A program made the position numbers and the translations under genes. Below the pieces are notes generated by a model that saw nothing but the letters and a program-made list of their open reading frames with translations, was not told the origin of the DNA and made no database searches. Source: Prostheceraeus crozeri (taxonomy: Eukaryota > Platyhelminthes > Polycladida > Euryleptidae). Taken from it: a DNA stretch of 64,000 nucleotides. The stretch lies in NCBI GenBank assembly GCA_907163375.1, contig CAJQUW010002986.1, positions 1,244,001-1,308,000 of the forward strand, in the 5' to 3' direction. Numbering within the stretch: the first letter of the stretch is position 1; every line of letters starts with the position of its first letter. Of this stretch, positions 23,397-36,100 are shown in pieces.

Positions 23397-24060
23397 CTTG
23401 TCTGACAAGAAGAGGACCCGGGTAGAGCTCAGCAGACATGCAGATTCGTTACAGCCACAGGGTGAACATCACTTTGTGAAAGTCTCATTTTCGTCCTCGT
23501 ACCCTACAGAAACTTATTCTGGCGGCCGGACATTAAAGCATGAAATAGACTAATGCTTCTTTAAAGCATTTATTCCGCGTTTCTGCAGCATTCATGCAAT
23601 GGACCAGGACGTGTTTAACGTCATACCAGGTCATCTTGAAAATTAAGCTGAGAAGCAAATCATGAAAACAGGAGAACAGGTTTAATTTGAATATTATCAC
23701 ACACACACACACGCTGAATAAAAAATGACTCTAGGTTCGCGAAAATTGACAACATGCAGCACAAAGTGTGTGAAATCATTTTGACAGTGTGGAAGCCAGA
23801 ACGAGTTTCTGCAAAAAAACGAGGCCGAAAATGAAACCTTCGCCTAATGATGTACACCCTGTGGCTGCAAGGAATCTGCTTGTCTGCCTAGTTCTACCTG
23901 GTTTCTCTTCTTGTCAGACGGCAGCCTATCAGAGAAAAAACATGCAAAGCCAATGGGAATCCATGTAATATAGAAATCCACGATACCACTCTGACTTAGT
24001 CTAGAGCCACATTCTTTGACTTGGATTGTCTTCAATTGTATCTTATCATGTGCATGTTCC
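23397..24060. repeat. Inverted arms of the GGCCGCCAG element family, rearranged
   Basis: The 23397-23527 arm ends CTGGCGGCC and matches the right arm of the element at 47884-48664. The 23846-24060 arm is an inverted copy (GATGTACACCCTGTGGCTGC, then TTCTTGTCAGACGG). The arms point outward the wrong way for one intact element, which suggests two damaged copies side by side. A further matching block lies at 24190-24245. Confidence 0.5.
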
Positions 24061-24245
24061 TTTGTCTGTGACTCTAAACATATTCAGATTTTAAAAAAAC
24101 ATCCTAATATCGACAAGCAGAACTTTCAGGCTAATTTTAGCCACATTTAAGCACATTCTTTCATGCATCACTCATCAGAAGTATGAAGCATGCACATGAT
24201 GGGAAATGGTTTGAAGACATTCCATGTCAGAAATTATGGCTTTTC

Positions 24246-26699
24246 ACTTAATCAGAAAGCACAGAAGATCTCATTTTTACCGAAACCTTTAAAGTGTGTC
24301 CCATTGGATCATAGACATAAGAAAAGTAATGGAGGGGTAAACTCTTTGGCTACATTTCTCATTTATTCAATTTAGTCATACAATTCAAGAAATTTCAAAG
24401 CAACAACAAAAAATATGCAACGCGCAAATAAGTCACAAGCTCATGAAATCAAATTAGACATTAGGAAGATTTATTCATAGCTAAACAGAATGAGAAGATG
24501 CTTTTGTACATAGAAATCCGACAATATAGTAATAGAACGGCCATGGAGATTGAAAGCAATAGTGACATGCTATGTCATGACAACGGTGCCTAAATGATGG
24601 CAGCTGACAGTGGTTGCTATCCGTGTACTTTGTAATTTCTTTAATTGCTCAGTAATTCCAACTTCAGTACATTGATTGCTCAAAAGATTTCAGCTTTATT
24701 GATAAAAAAATTTCAAAGTCCCGTTGGTACGACGGGGTTGCAAAAGTAACTCCAATGTGAAAATTTTGCTACGAATCATGTGATAGGATTAAGAGAGTCA
24801 GGACTGAGTATTCTGTGTGTGATTGACCTGCGCGCACTTCTCTAGTGCCTGTTTCTTCTGTCGTCTCTAATCAGTGTAGTGTTCTTGAAGAATAGCTCAG
24901 AGCTCTGAATTTAACCTTCGTGAAAGATCTTGAACTGGTTGATAGATGACGTTGGCTATTTAATCGATGGGTAAATCCCCAAAAGAACAGCAGCCTTTTG
25001 TTGACCACCACAATGAGAAAGTGATATCACTTCAATTTTTGCCAAAAATGAACTCGTTGCACAATAAAAAGGTGAATGTTGTTCACTCAAGACATTGCAC
25101 TGCATAAAATGCATATGTATTGGTATTACGAATGGCTGATAATTGTAAAATGTATAATAGACATGTAATACATGTCAAAATCACTTTGTATCTGATATCA
25201 TGCATCCTTTAAATTTTCTTCTATTAAATATCAAGTACGAAATGACATGAGGACTATGCATGAATTGTCCACCGAGTTGGCATTACTTTTTAGATTTATA
25301 AAGAAGTGTTGTGAAAGATGTAAAAAAAGCAGAAGACAGAAAATTGCCAAATGAATCGTATAACATCGTCGCTTGTGAAAAAAATAGTATTTACCATGTG
25401 CACGGCCAGGTACTAAAACTCAATAAATTTGGTTCTCTTGTCTTTTACCCTTCCTCTTTGTATGTCATACTAAACTAAATAATTGGAAAAATGTGGGAGT
25501 AAATTCGTGACATGATGTACGAGGAATAAAACAATTTTTGATGCAATTCTATTCTGTAGAGAATTAGAAGTTCTACTCTATTCTTATAATAGAATAGTGT
25601 TTCATGAATGACAATGCATTTGGAATGGCTAATACAAGTAAAACAGTAAAAACGGAACTCTTTCGCAATTATTTTACATTAAGCCCACAAAACAAAATTA
25701 CATATGCGTACATGCATGTAATGCAAAGCAAATTTTTATGACATGTATAGCTGACCATAAAAGGGAAAACTTGTGATTCATTGATCCAGTAGGCCTACGA
25801 CACAAAGGAATGATGGGAATAAGACACCTTCGGCACACCGAGACAAATACGCCCAAACCTGGTCACACTGGATTATGGTAACTGAACTAGCTATTCTTTA
25901 GTTTATCCTTGGCTTGCTACGGAGGCAACGATGCAGCCGATCGAAATCGCTTGAGACAGAGGACAAGGACAGCCTTGACCGTCGAGGATGGGAAAAGGCC
26001 TTTATGGTATACATGCTTTCAAACGATTTTTTTTGAAAGTTATTTAAGTTGGTAAACCCTACTCTTTGGGTAAACCTGACTACGAATCGACCTCACATTG
26101 TTGACTATTTTAGGATGTGATAAATTCTCTTTCTTAAATTAAGGATTTGCATGAATCCAACACACAGGTCTTCTATAATGGTGTTCATAAATGCAATCAA
26201 AGTAGGTCTATTTCATAGAAAAACGAAAAACAGCTCAAGACGAGAGCTAACGGATAGCTTTAACTCATTTTCAATATCTGATTCGATTGCTTAGATACAA
26301 TTTCAACTAATTGATAGTTGAATTTCAATTCCAATTGATTGTCTTGAAATCTACTTTCACTTGTTATTTACTCTTTTGCCCATTTCGATTAATTGATTGT
26401 AATAAATTAAAATCCCTGTAATTTCCATTCATATTAGTCCAGTCGGTCCTTCGATCTTCCCTAGAAAATTCAAACGAAAGCCACGCCCATGACCATTCCT
26501 TCCATTTCAATGCTTCACTGAGTATGTGTAAATGACTGGCATAGAAACGTACGATTGAAGGCATCATTGATTAATACTTGAACAAATGGAGTAGTGTTAT
26601 TGTTTTAACGACGCAGTATTGACTGGAAAGGGTGCTGCGCCTCAATCGAGTTAGCTGACAGGTGACGTGAATGAACATATGAATGAGTACTCGATCTTG
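24246..26699. other. Intergenic, nothing recognised
   Basis: About 2.4 kb of AT-rich DNA. A short run of CAATTGATT-type strings near 26285-26395 resembles the ends of the hAT-like elements in gene 2. No gene or structured repeat was found. Confidence 0.4.
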
Positions 26700-27072
26700 T
26701 ATTATCTTCATCTGCACGTGAAGCAGTGACGTACACCTCCCGGTATCGTCATAACGTCGACGTTATAGGGAAATTCCACGCCTTGCTCATCGATCGGAAT
26801 CAGCTGACTGTGTTGTGGTTGACGATAGGCGATGTAACAGCTATGCCACGTAAAGTAGAGCGCGCGCACATGGTTAATCGTTGACGGAGTTTCGGCAATG
26901 TCCTGTGCTTCATTGGCCTGTGTCGGCCAGCTCCATAGGAACGTAACTTCGACTGCTTGTGTCTACCATAAACATTTGGCTGCTGTTCGAGATCGACTCA
27001 GAATCAGTTTGATACGACGAGGTTATCGAATACTCATCAGTGTGAGATACGTTTAGTGCATTTTCTCTTATC
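26700..27072 (+). promoter_or_regulatory. CpG-rich 5' region of the CDR2-like gene
   Basis: Clearly richer in CpG than its surroundings, with a perfect AACGTCGACGTT palindrome near 26753, a GAGCGCGCGC run near 26858 and TGACGT half-sites. No TATA box was placed. It lies directly before the first coding exon, so it probably holds the promoter and 5' UTR. Confidence 0.5.
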
Positions 27073-27175
27073 ATGGCGCGTTCTTTACGTGAACTCCGTG
27101 AAGAGGTTTATGATGCAGCTTCACATCTCGACGAGAATTGTTCTCTCATTGACGAAGATTATTGGTATGAAAATG
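27073..27175 (+). CDS. CDR2-like coding exon 1
   Basis: ATG in good context (A at -3, G at +4). Encodes MARSLRELREEVYDAASHLD and on to WYEN plus one base, then a GTGAGA donor. The acidic WY-containing end matches vertebrate CDR2L ESWYDQQDLEQD. Confidence 0.85.
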
Positions 27176-30100
27176 GTGAGACACTGCTCTTCATTGTTCA
27201 CTAATCAGATGGACTGAATAGTTGTGATAAAGTAGATGTTAAATGGAATGAATCACAAGCCAGCTGCATGCATTGAAGCTGTAAAAGGCATTCACGGCAT
27301 GTCACTCAGACAGATTGACCCCACATTGCGCCAAAGAAGCACCCTTTGTTGGATCATGTAAAGTTGTGTATTCCAATATTCAAGAAATCAAATATGAAAA
27401 ATATAGGACTACTTATTTCCTTGAAGGATATAAATAAAAATGGTCAAATGCAACAACATCTCGTATCTCAAAAGGGTACTTATGGGTCATCTCCCCTCCA
27501 CGTTTTCAAATTTGTCTAAGATCTGTAGAAACTAATTGAGTATATTTTCTACCCACACGTAAAAATTTAAGTAAATCTGACAAGTATTTTTTGAATTAGA
27601 GATGATTACGTGAAGTGTAGCGATGCCAGCAGGTTGATCTGGCTTTGCGTGACCTCATCGTCTAAGCAGATAGCACTAGTCAGCAAAACCAACTCTTTAA
27701 GTGATAATGACCCGCCACATCTTTTTTCCATTAATATACTCAACTTAAGAAAGGTGCAGTAGGGTAGTGGTCCTGGGAAGATTACAAATAGCACGCTCGA
27801 GTAACAACAATGCGTCGAAGAGACAAAAATCAAGCTGCTGACATCACTACACTTCAAGTTGTCGTCCCTAATTCAAAAAGTACTTGCCGGATTTCCATAA
27901 ATTTTTATAAGTTGGTAGAAAATATGCCTAAGTACGTCTACCTGAAGTTTTGTGACGGCTGAATCATTTTTAGAGATTTTTGACAAATTTGAAAACGGGG
28001 AGAGATAACCGATATAAGTACCATCAAAAGTACCAATGGGATAATCTCTCAGTCAACACATAAAATCACGCATGCATGACTTACTCTGTCAAGGCAATCA
28101 TGAAGCAAGTGATCCTAACCATCATTTGAACTTGAGATTCAAGTACTTACTGTAATGAAAACACTGCACATTGACGGGTGAAAGCACAATGAACCATGAA
28201 CTCCAATTAGCACAATTTTCGGAAACCAGGATCTTAACTAGAACCGTTGAAACTAAAAGTGTAAAATTCTTGAAATTTGGGGTTAATTTTTTTTGGGGGG
28301 GGATCCAGACCACGCATCAAACAGTAATTTTGGAATTATATGTTTACATAGATCATCTTGTATGCATAAGGAGGTCTAGCTGAAGATGCAACTTATAAGA
28401 AAATATAAGAAAAGCGTCTCATGGAACACGGGCTTGGTCAGAAATAAATAGGGGACATACTACATATTTTTAACATGCAAGTTTTAAATTCTGACTTCTT
28501 GGACATGAACAATTCTATTCCTGGTTTGCGAATTTTATCTGACTCAAATAGACACGGTATCGGTGGCGTACGCATCATAATTTATTTCCGAAACTGTGAT
28601 AACTGACTAGCCATAGGTTGCTTATGCTTTAAGTCCACGAACTCACTTCCCAGGTTATTCACCAAACGAAAACGACATCATAAAATTTGAAGAGGATCAT
28701 GAATGAAAAGCCCTTGTGCCTGTTTTGCGTCCATTTTTCTAATGTTTGGCTAGTGATATTAGACTTATGATGCTTACTTTTCTGTCATGCTTACACGCGT
28801 CTCCTACTCGTGCATGCTGATCCTTTATTTTATCTTAGCTCTCTTCACTGTCATGTCGTGACCTTTTCCCCAACAATGTCTGTCGCAGAACTACGTATTG
28901 CTCTCTTTGTTTCTCTTGTGAAGGTTCCGCATTCGTTACAAAGAATAGAAGCCTTTGTCAGGTAGACAGAGGGAGTGAAAAATGTACACAACGAATGCAA
29001 GCCTATGCATCCTATCAATCAGAGAGACGTCGAAGAAAAAGCCTCAGAAACAACCGCAGGCTGCTCGATAAGTCACGGATACGTTTAGAAATGAGAAAGC
29101 ACTTCGTGAAAAATACGATCATCGCTAAGATTGGTGATGATGCCTGGGTATCAGAAAAAAGAGAGTATCTCACTACTTTTTTGGATGTGAACTTGTAAGA
29201 AAATCTTAACAAACGAATAAGTCAAGATTTTGTTTGAGTATACTGTATATAGGGGTTATTGAAGAATTTTAATTGATAGAGCGCCTTATAAGAATTTTCA
29301 TTCACCTTATTTCGTAAGATATTCCTCTACGCTTCTCAAGGATGACAAGCGCAAGGCTGTGATGCAGTCTTCTGTTATTTCCATGCTTTCCAAAAATCAA
29401 GTGAACCACATCAACTACATGCATACTTGACCAGAAGAGAGAAATCAAAGTCGATGTCAGCTCTTTGATTCTAGACCTTCGTCCACTTAGTCGAACGCCC
29501 TTCAGTGAGGAGAGGGCCCTCCTAGTGGTACGATTTTGATGAAGATGAAATCTATCGAATACACATATGAGTATATGTATCAGGGATGCGGAGTCGGAGT
29601 CCCGGAGTCCTATCATTTTTGCTGGAGTCGGAGTAGGAGTCCTACAAATGATAGGACTCCGGACTCCGGCCTATAACTAGACCCGAAATATTATACAAAC
29701 ATATTATTTATCCTCGTGCATAGCTGTCACTGTTTTGATGTCAACTTTCTCCGTCAAACAAAAGTACTGAGACACTGCTGCATGCAAGGTTTGTAATAGT
29801 TGAGGGAGTGAACCGTGATAGCGAAAAAAGGATTGTCTTTTCACTCGGTGATTTAATAGAGAAGACAAGCCTTCCTAGCCTGGATCACACCTACGCACCA
29901 AAGGTCACATCAGAGACAAAAATGAAATTCTAATTTATTTGAGAACATTACCTCTTACCCTCATGTTAAACGTGTGTGATTGCTCCAATAAAGCGCATAT
30001 TAAAATCAAAAGTGTACTCATATTTTTTGAAGAAGGATGGGAAATTTTCCTGTCTGGTAGATACTAGAGGAAAACCGTGTGAAGCACACATCAACAAGAT

Positions 30101-33100
30101 GGGAGATGCATCCAACTTAAAGCTTCATTTGATAAACTTTCATCGAAAATGATTGATAATTGATACAGCAATGATCACTAAAGATATGTTCAGGTAAGCC
30201 TATAATGATCTATAACGTAGGTTACCAGTTTTTTACTTGCCACCCGGAGTCGGAGTCCTATCAACCCCCGGAGTCGGAGTCGGAGTCCTATCAAAATGAT
30301 AGGACTCCGCATCCCTGATATGTATACGTCCGTACTGTATATGAATGCGGCTTGGAGAAGTTATTATTTTCAACATCTAAAAGTCACCACTGAGTTGAAA
30401 CACAAGTTGAAAGTAAAAGTTAGGAATTTCAATTTAAATATGCACAGACTCGAGAAGAAGCTGAACAAAGACAAATCAAAATCCTCCTAGTGGCTGTGAT
30501 GAATAAAGCATCTTATTAAATAGTGTTTAATGCTATCTGAACAGTAATCAATAGCTACGAATGCAGCTTAAATAAACATCATGAGACATTAGTTACATAT
30601 GAATAATAAGGTTATGTTAACCCACCCATATTAGGGGTATGTTTAGGCCTAGCGAAGATAATTTTGTGGTGAACAACAGTCCTCCGTTTAAAGTGTCGCC
30701 TTGAAAAAGCAGACTGTATGCATCGGTGCTCCTTTTAAACTACTAATACAAGGTCTTTTACATTATTCATATAACTTCCACATGAAAAGTTTTTCTTAGA
30801 TGGATCTAAGTGTGTGGTGTTGAAATCCAGTTGTAAAAATCGCATTGAATGTTCCCGTCCGCATTGCTTTGTAGTTCAAGATGGTTCTAAAGCTCATGGA
30901 ATTATAAAAGCTCAGAAATTAAATAGTATGCGGAAACCGGATACTCGAAGTTCTTTCTCAAGTGAAAAATAACAGTTAAGCTGCATAACATGCATCTGAC
31001 CGAGGCCAAGTTGATGATAATTGTTTACTTCTCAGAATGCCTTTATTAATTATCCGCTCGCAATGACACGATCGAGCACCTTTTCGTAGCACAAGAGCTT
31101 GTATTGTCATCCAGTATAACCAATACCTGGCGTATGCACGAATCCTTTCACAGCTTGTAGGCCCTACCATAACTTACAGTGCACACACGTCATATACCAA
31201 GGCTAATGATAGTGATACATCGTTTCACATTATCCTCATAATCATGCCGAGTTGTATCGTCAAACGCTGCCACCAGCAGCTGCATTCAAATCGGTTAACT
31301 ACCCTGTACTGTCAGCCAAACTTATCCATTTCTATCTCGACGGAGCTCATTCATCTTCTGGAGTATATGTTCCTTGAGACAATAGTTCGTTCAGCTGCTT
31401 TAATGAATCAAGCAAATATGAATTTGAGTTTACAGCCTACCGATATTTTTCGTGATTGTTTTATTATATTTTAGTTGTATATTTTAATTAAGTATCACAA
31501 GAATAAATGTATGTGATGCAAAATCAATAATCATTGCCGAATTTCTCTTTATTAAATCCGGTCGGCTTTTGTTAATTTTCGCCGATCTCAGAGCAAGCCG
31601 CTGGAACCAATTAATGACCCAGGGCTTCTGACTTAGCTCGTGAAATTATTTGATATATCCCTCGGGCTAAAGCCCTCGGTATTCATCAAATAATTTCCCT
31701 CTCTATATCCCAGAGAATCGCATAGCCATCCTCTATCCATTACAAGGTATGCTAGATTATTAGAACCATAGATTTTTGTGATAAAATCCCTCTCTACCAA
31801 GATTTTCCCTGGGAACAAGTTTTATCAAATATATTATCAACCTCCTGGGGAAGTGTTCTATGTAAATCTCTAGTCTGATAATTTGCAATATCAGTACGGA
31901 AATTGTTCAAATAATATTGATTGATTCCATCGATAATCATCAATTCTTTGGCATTCACTGTAACTTGGTGCTTCTATCTATCCATTTCTAGGACTTTTTC
32001 TGTCGATTATCAAAATTGATATCACTTACTCAAGCGGTTGATGTTGCTTGATATCAACTGATCCAGATAGTGATATCAAATTATTGAAATATCAGCTACT
32101 TTGTTGTCAAGTGTCGGTTATAATATCGTTATAACTAGCTTTTGAGGTATATACTGCATTTATTGACTAGCTATGGTAGAATTAAACCTTGCTTACGGCT
32201 CGGTTCATATCACGCCATATCAGCCTCCTCTACGTTAGTTAGCCTCCCCTAAAAAGTTTGCCTCAAAAGCTAACTACGTATGTAACTGTATTATGTATGC
32301 TAACACGTATATTATCAGATTCAGATTCCGATGTCCATGGCCAACACAACAGCTAACACAGATTTCTAAGTACAAAATAAATTGTTTGTCTACATTTGAA
32401 ACACTCTGTAGAAAAGAATCTGAAATGCGATTCTGCAACTATGTAATAATCTGGTATACTTTATATAAATTTAAAACATAGAAGAATCTATGATTATCCG
32501 TCAACAGCAGCCACACATCAACAATCGCAACGAATGCAGTGTGCACTCAATGTCAAACATTACGCAATCTTGCGATATCTGTTGTTTCATGTCATCGCAG
32601 TTTGTCATTGAAATTGAAATTGCTCATGTATTTGACATTTGTACAAAAAGTCAGTTATCAATTTCGATTATTCAATTACAGTAATCAATCATGCGCTTGC
32701 ATCAATTGCATGAAAATATATTTACTGTCATAAAATTACTCCATGAAAGAAACAAGTGGTTTGATGAATGCAGATGTTGAAAAATACATTTGCGGTAGTT
32801 CAATTCATTGTAGTAATCAAATTGCAAGAATCTGCAATTTACACAAAATTCCCACAAAAGTTTTGCGGAATTATTGCTTAAATGGGTCGCTGACTTAAAT
32901 GTAAAAACTTCGTAAAACTGATGAAGGGATTCCCGAAGAAGTGGACCATGAATATATTGGGCGCCTAAATGAAGTCGGGATGTAAGTATAAGTCCATGGA
33001 TCTTTATAAAGATGGGATTTGATCTGGAGAAATACGATATACAACGCCTTCTAAGCGTGAAAGTAGCATCATTGTATATTATGTTTTTAAAAAGATGTTC

Positions 33101-36100
33101 TGTTGTTATGAGCATGTCTTAGGAATGTAGCGGAGTTCCGGCTCCGGGCTGCGGATATCCTGAGGTCCGGACATATTTTGTTTGCTCCGGATTCACAAAA
33201 TTTTGCAATTCCGACTCCGGTTCCAGATGATGTAAAAATTTGAGCTCCGTTACATACCTACAAGCATGTTTTCTTACCTTCAAATGAATGAGGACCCACT
33301 CTCGTGCATAATTTGCCCTTGTATGAAACAACCAATGCGAAAATGAAATTATCTTCGAGAAATACGATGAGATATTCTATATTTTGCCTCATTCATATCA
33401 ATATTGGCCTGCAAACTGAAGCGTGGTGTTATTCAAGTTACTGAGCAATGACAAGCTTTGCTGATGATGTCAAATTGAAAACGTAAATATTCATGGTGAA
33501 GGAAAACGAAAAGTTTATTTGAAAATTGTGAAAACCTATCCGTGTAAATTTGATAAACAAGCCTTTGGTCCTTGGATCATGAAATGATAGTCAACATAAT
33601 ACAATTTAAATGCTTTTGGCATATCGTACATAAAACATGTCATACACATATTTTATTTATAATGGCCTATTCTATAGTTGCATACTATGAAGTACAGACC
33701 TCCATCTTGCCATTGTATCTCTGAAATAGAGTAGAGCTAACCCTTTCCATATATGTGATTTTCTAATCTTTCTTTTACTGACGCTTCGACATGATATTTT
33801 TGTCATCAAGCTCGCGCATGCGCTACCTCATTGTGCCGATCGGATTTCGTCAAAGTTCATATTTTCATTCATCATCACAATTTTTTCACTTTTGACCGCT
33901 TAAAGTCTAAGACCGTTAAGTCGAATTCGTTGTACATATTGATAAGCGAATAAGTGTGAATGCTAATTTGCAAGATAATCGATAAATGTGTAAACAGTCA
34001 CTTTTGACTTCAATTAGCATTTACTTGAAGTTTGTCTCTAGTTGCCTGAATCACATTCTTATCAATACGATTGATTCAATGCAGCATTGACAATGTATTT
34101 CACCAGCATTGACCTGACGACCCATGATCACTTAATGACACATGCACTATCATGGATGTCCGTGGGTGGATGCCCTGCTGAAGTGTCATTTGAAGATACA
34201 TGCCGTTTCAAAATGTAGGAATGGCAAATTTTCAATGTAAATTCTTAATCAAATCTAATTAGATAGAATTTCGCGTTTGAATGATGTTATACACAGATTG
34301 TTTGCTGCATGAAAATTTGATTAAAGAGTTGGAATAACTTAAATTTATGTTTAAATTCCGATAATTCAACACATTAACGAGAAATTCACTAAAATTTGCT
34401 CAAACAATAAATTGATTGGAGAAAATCTAGCAGTGTAGGTATTTGCTCCTGAATAACCAACTCGACGCTATTACAATCTTAATTGCATAAAATATGGAGT
34501 GCTAAATACTTAGTACTCACCAACAAGGTCTGTCACATGCTACCAAAGTCCACAAAAGTGTGAGAATATGATCTTTAGTCGTGGATGCTTGATTTGTCCT
34601 TGGTAGGCCATAGTGCATAATTTTTACTTTTAAACGCAAACAATATCATGATCGCAGCATCATCACTTCTGAATCAGCGTATGATAATTGTATAATTTAA
34701 GACTGCAAGCTATGATGATAGCCATTCTTACGAGATTTGGAATTACAATTAAGCAAATTTTGTGTGCATTTCATTTTATCAGTTGCTTTGGTCTGACAAT
34801 AGAAACTTTTTGTGATATCCTTATAACTTTATTATTCACTGTCATTGCAGAATGGTCAGGTAAGTACTGCATTAGAACTTGCATAGCAAAGCTTTGAAAC
34901 TCCAGACTATTCCTGCTTGATAAAAATTTTGTGAATGCGTCTGATTTTTATATGCGCAATATTACACGACGAAGTCCATTCTCCTTGTTCATGAACAGCA
35001 TTATGTTTATACTAACAGTTTTCATGTTCATGAAATGTAGAGAAAAACCACATGAAATTGTTCCTTTCTGTTTTATAAGCTGCTTTCTAATAATAGCAAA
35101 AAAGTAGGAAAATGTTTATGCAGCATTTGCAGCTTTCCTTGGGAATCGATCTTCGTAAGATACGACCTTAGAAAAATGACCTAGATTGAGACCAAAAATT
35201 TCACAATAATGCAATCCTTATCGAAAATCACTCAGTGCTCGTGCTTACGTCATGGGAGTTAAGTTTTAGGGAAAGAATTGCAGTTTCGTTTACAAAATTG
35301 CGCCGAAACTAAACAGGGATCATCCATAATTCTCTTTAAGAATAATAGTTTGGGATCTGATCAGCTGTTGACAGGTTAGCAGGGTGGTTCATGGCGACTA
35401 CTTGCAGATTCTTCAGTGTTGCTATTTCATTTCAGAAATGTTCATATTCTTGTGTCTCCTTTATTCTAATGCCTACACTCCAATCAACTTTTTTGGACTT
35501 ACTTGCCATTCGACTTGAACACTTCGTTATTCATCTACTCTCAAAAGAAACTTCACCATTTTTCCGACGAGGCTCCTCACGTGTGTTTGAGCGTTATCGT
35601 ACATGAATTTTGTACAATTCCTACAGGCTACTCAGGTATACCTTCCTTCGTCATACATTCTCACACCGGCTGTATTGACACCCGACCGCATGTCTTCCTC
35701 AGATTTCAGCACTGTATCACTGGATGAAATTCTTTCACTATGTATTTCTCCTAAAACACTCTTATGGCAAAAATGGCATCGTTGTTTCTTCTTCCAAGCA
35801 TGGACCCAAACTGTTTGTCTTCATTGCAAGTCTCCTATTGCCATCGTGACCAATCGTGACGGAATCAGTATCTTTACAATCTATGTTATCTCCTCCGTGG
35901 TTCCCACAATCATGTAGATCTCCTTTCTCCTGACGCATGGGCTGATCAGGCTGCTCCTCTACTTGTCTCTCTACACGTTCTTCCGTCGATGGTTGCGTAG
36001 TTGCTTATATACTTACCAAACTCTTTTCTGAGTGTAGTGGAAACGATTCTATCTCCCTTAAAAATGTACACATGGGACAGCGGGAGATTTGAAATAGACA

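Noticed and set aside
28995-29198. Basic 67-codon frame (SERRRRKSLRNNRRLLDKSR) as a bZIP-like or ribosomal protein
   Set aside because: No leucine heptads or family motif follow, and no splice sites bound it.
31244-31474. THAP-type zinc finger suggested by MPSCIVKRCHQQ
   Set aside because: Only the first Cys pair fits; the downstream Trp, Cys and His positions of THAP are absent.
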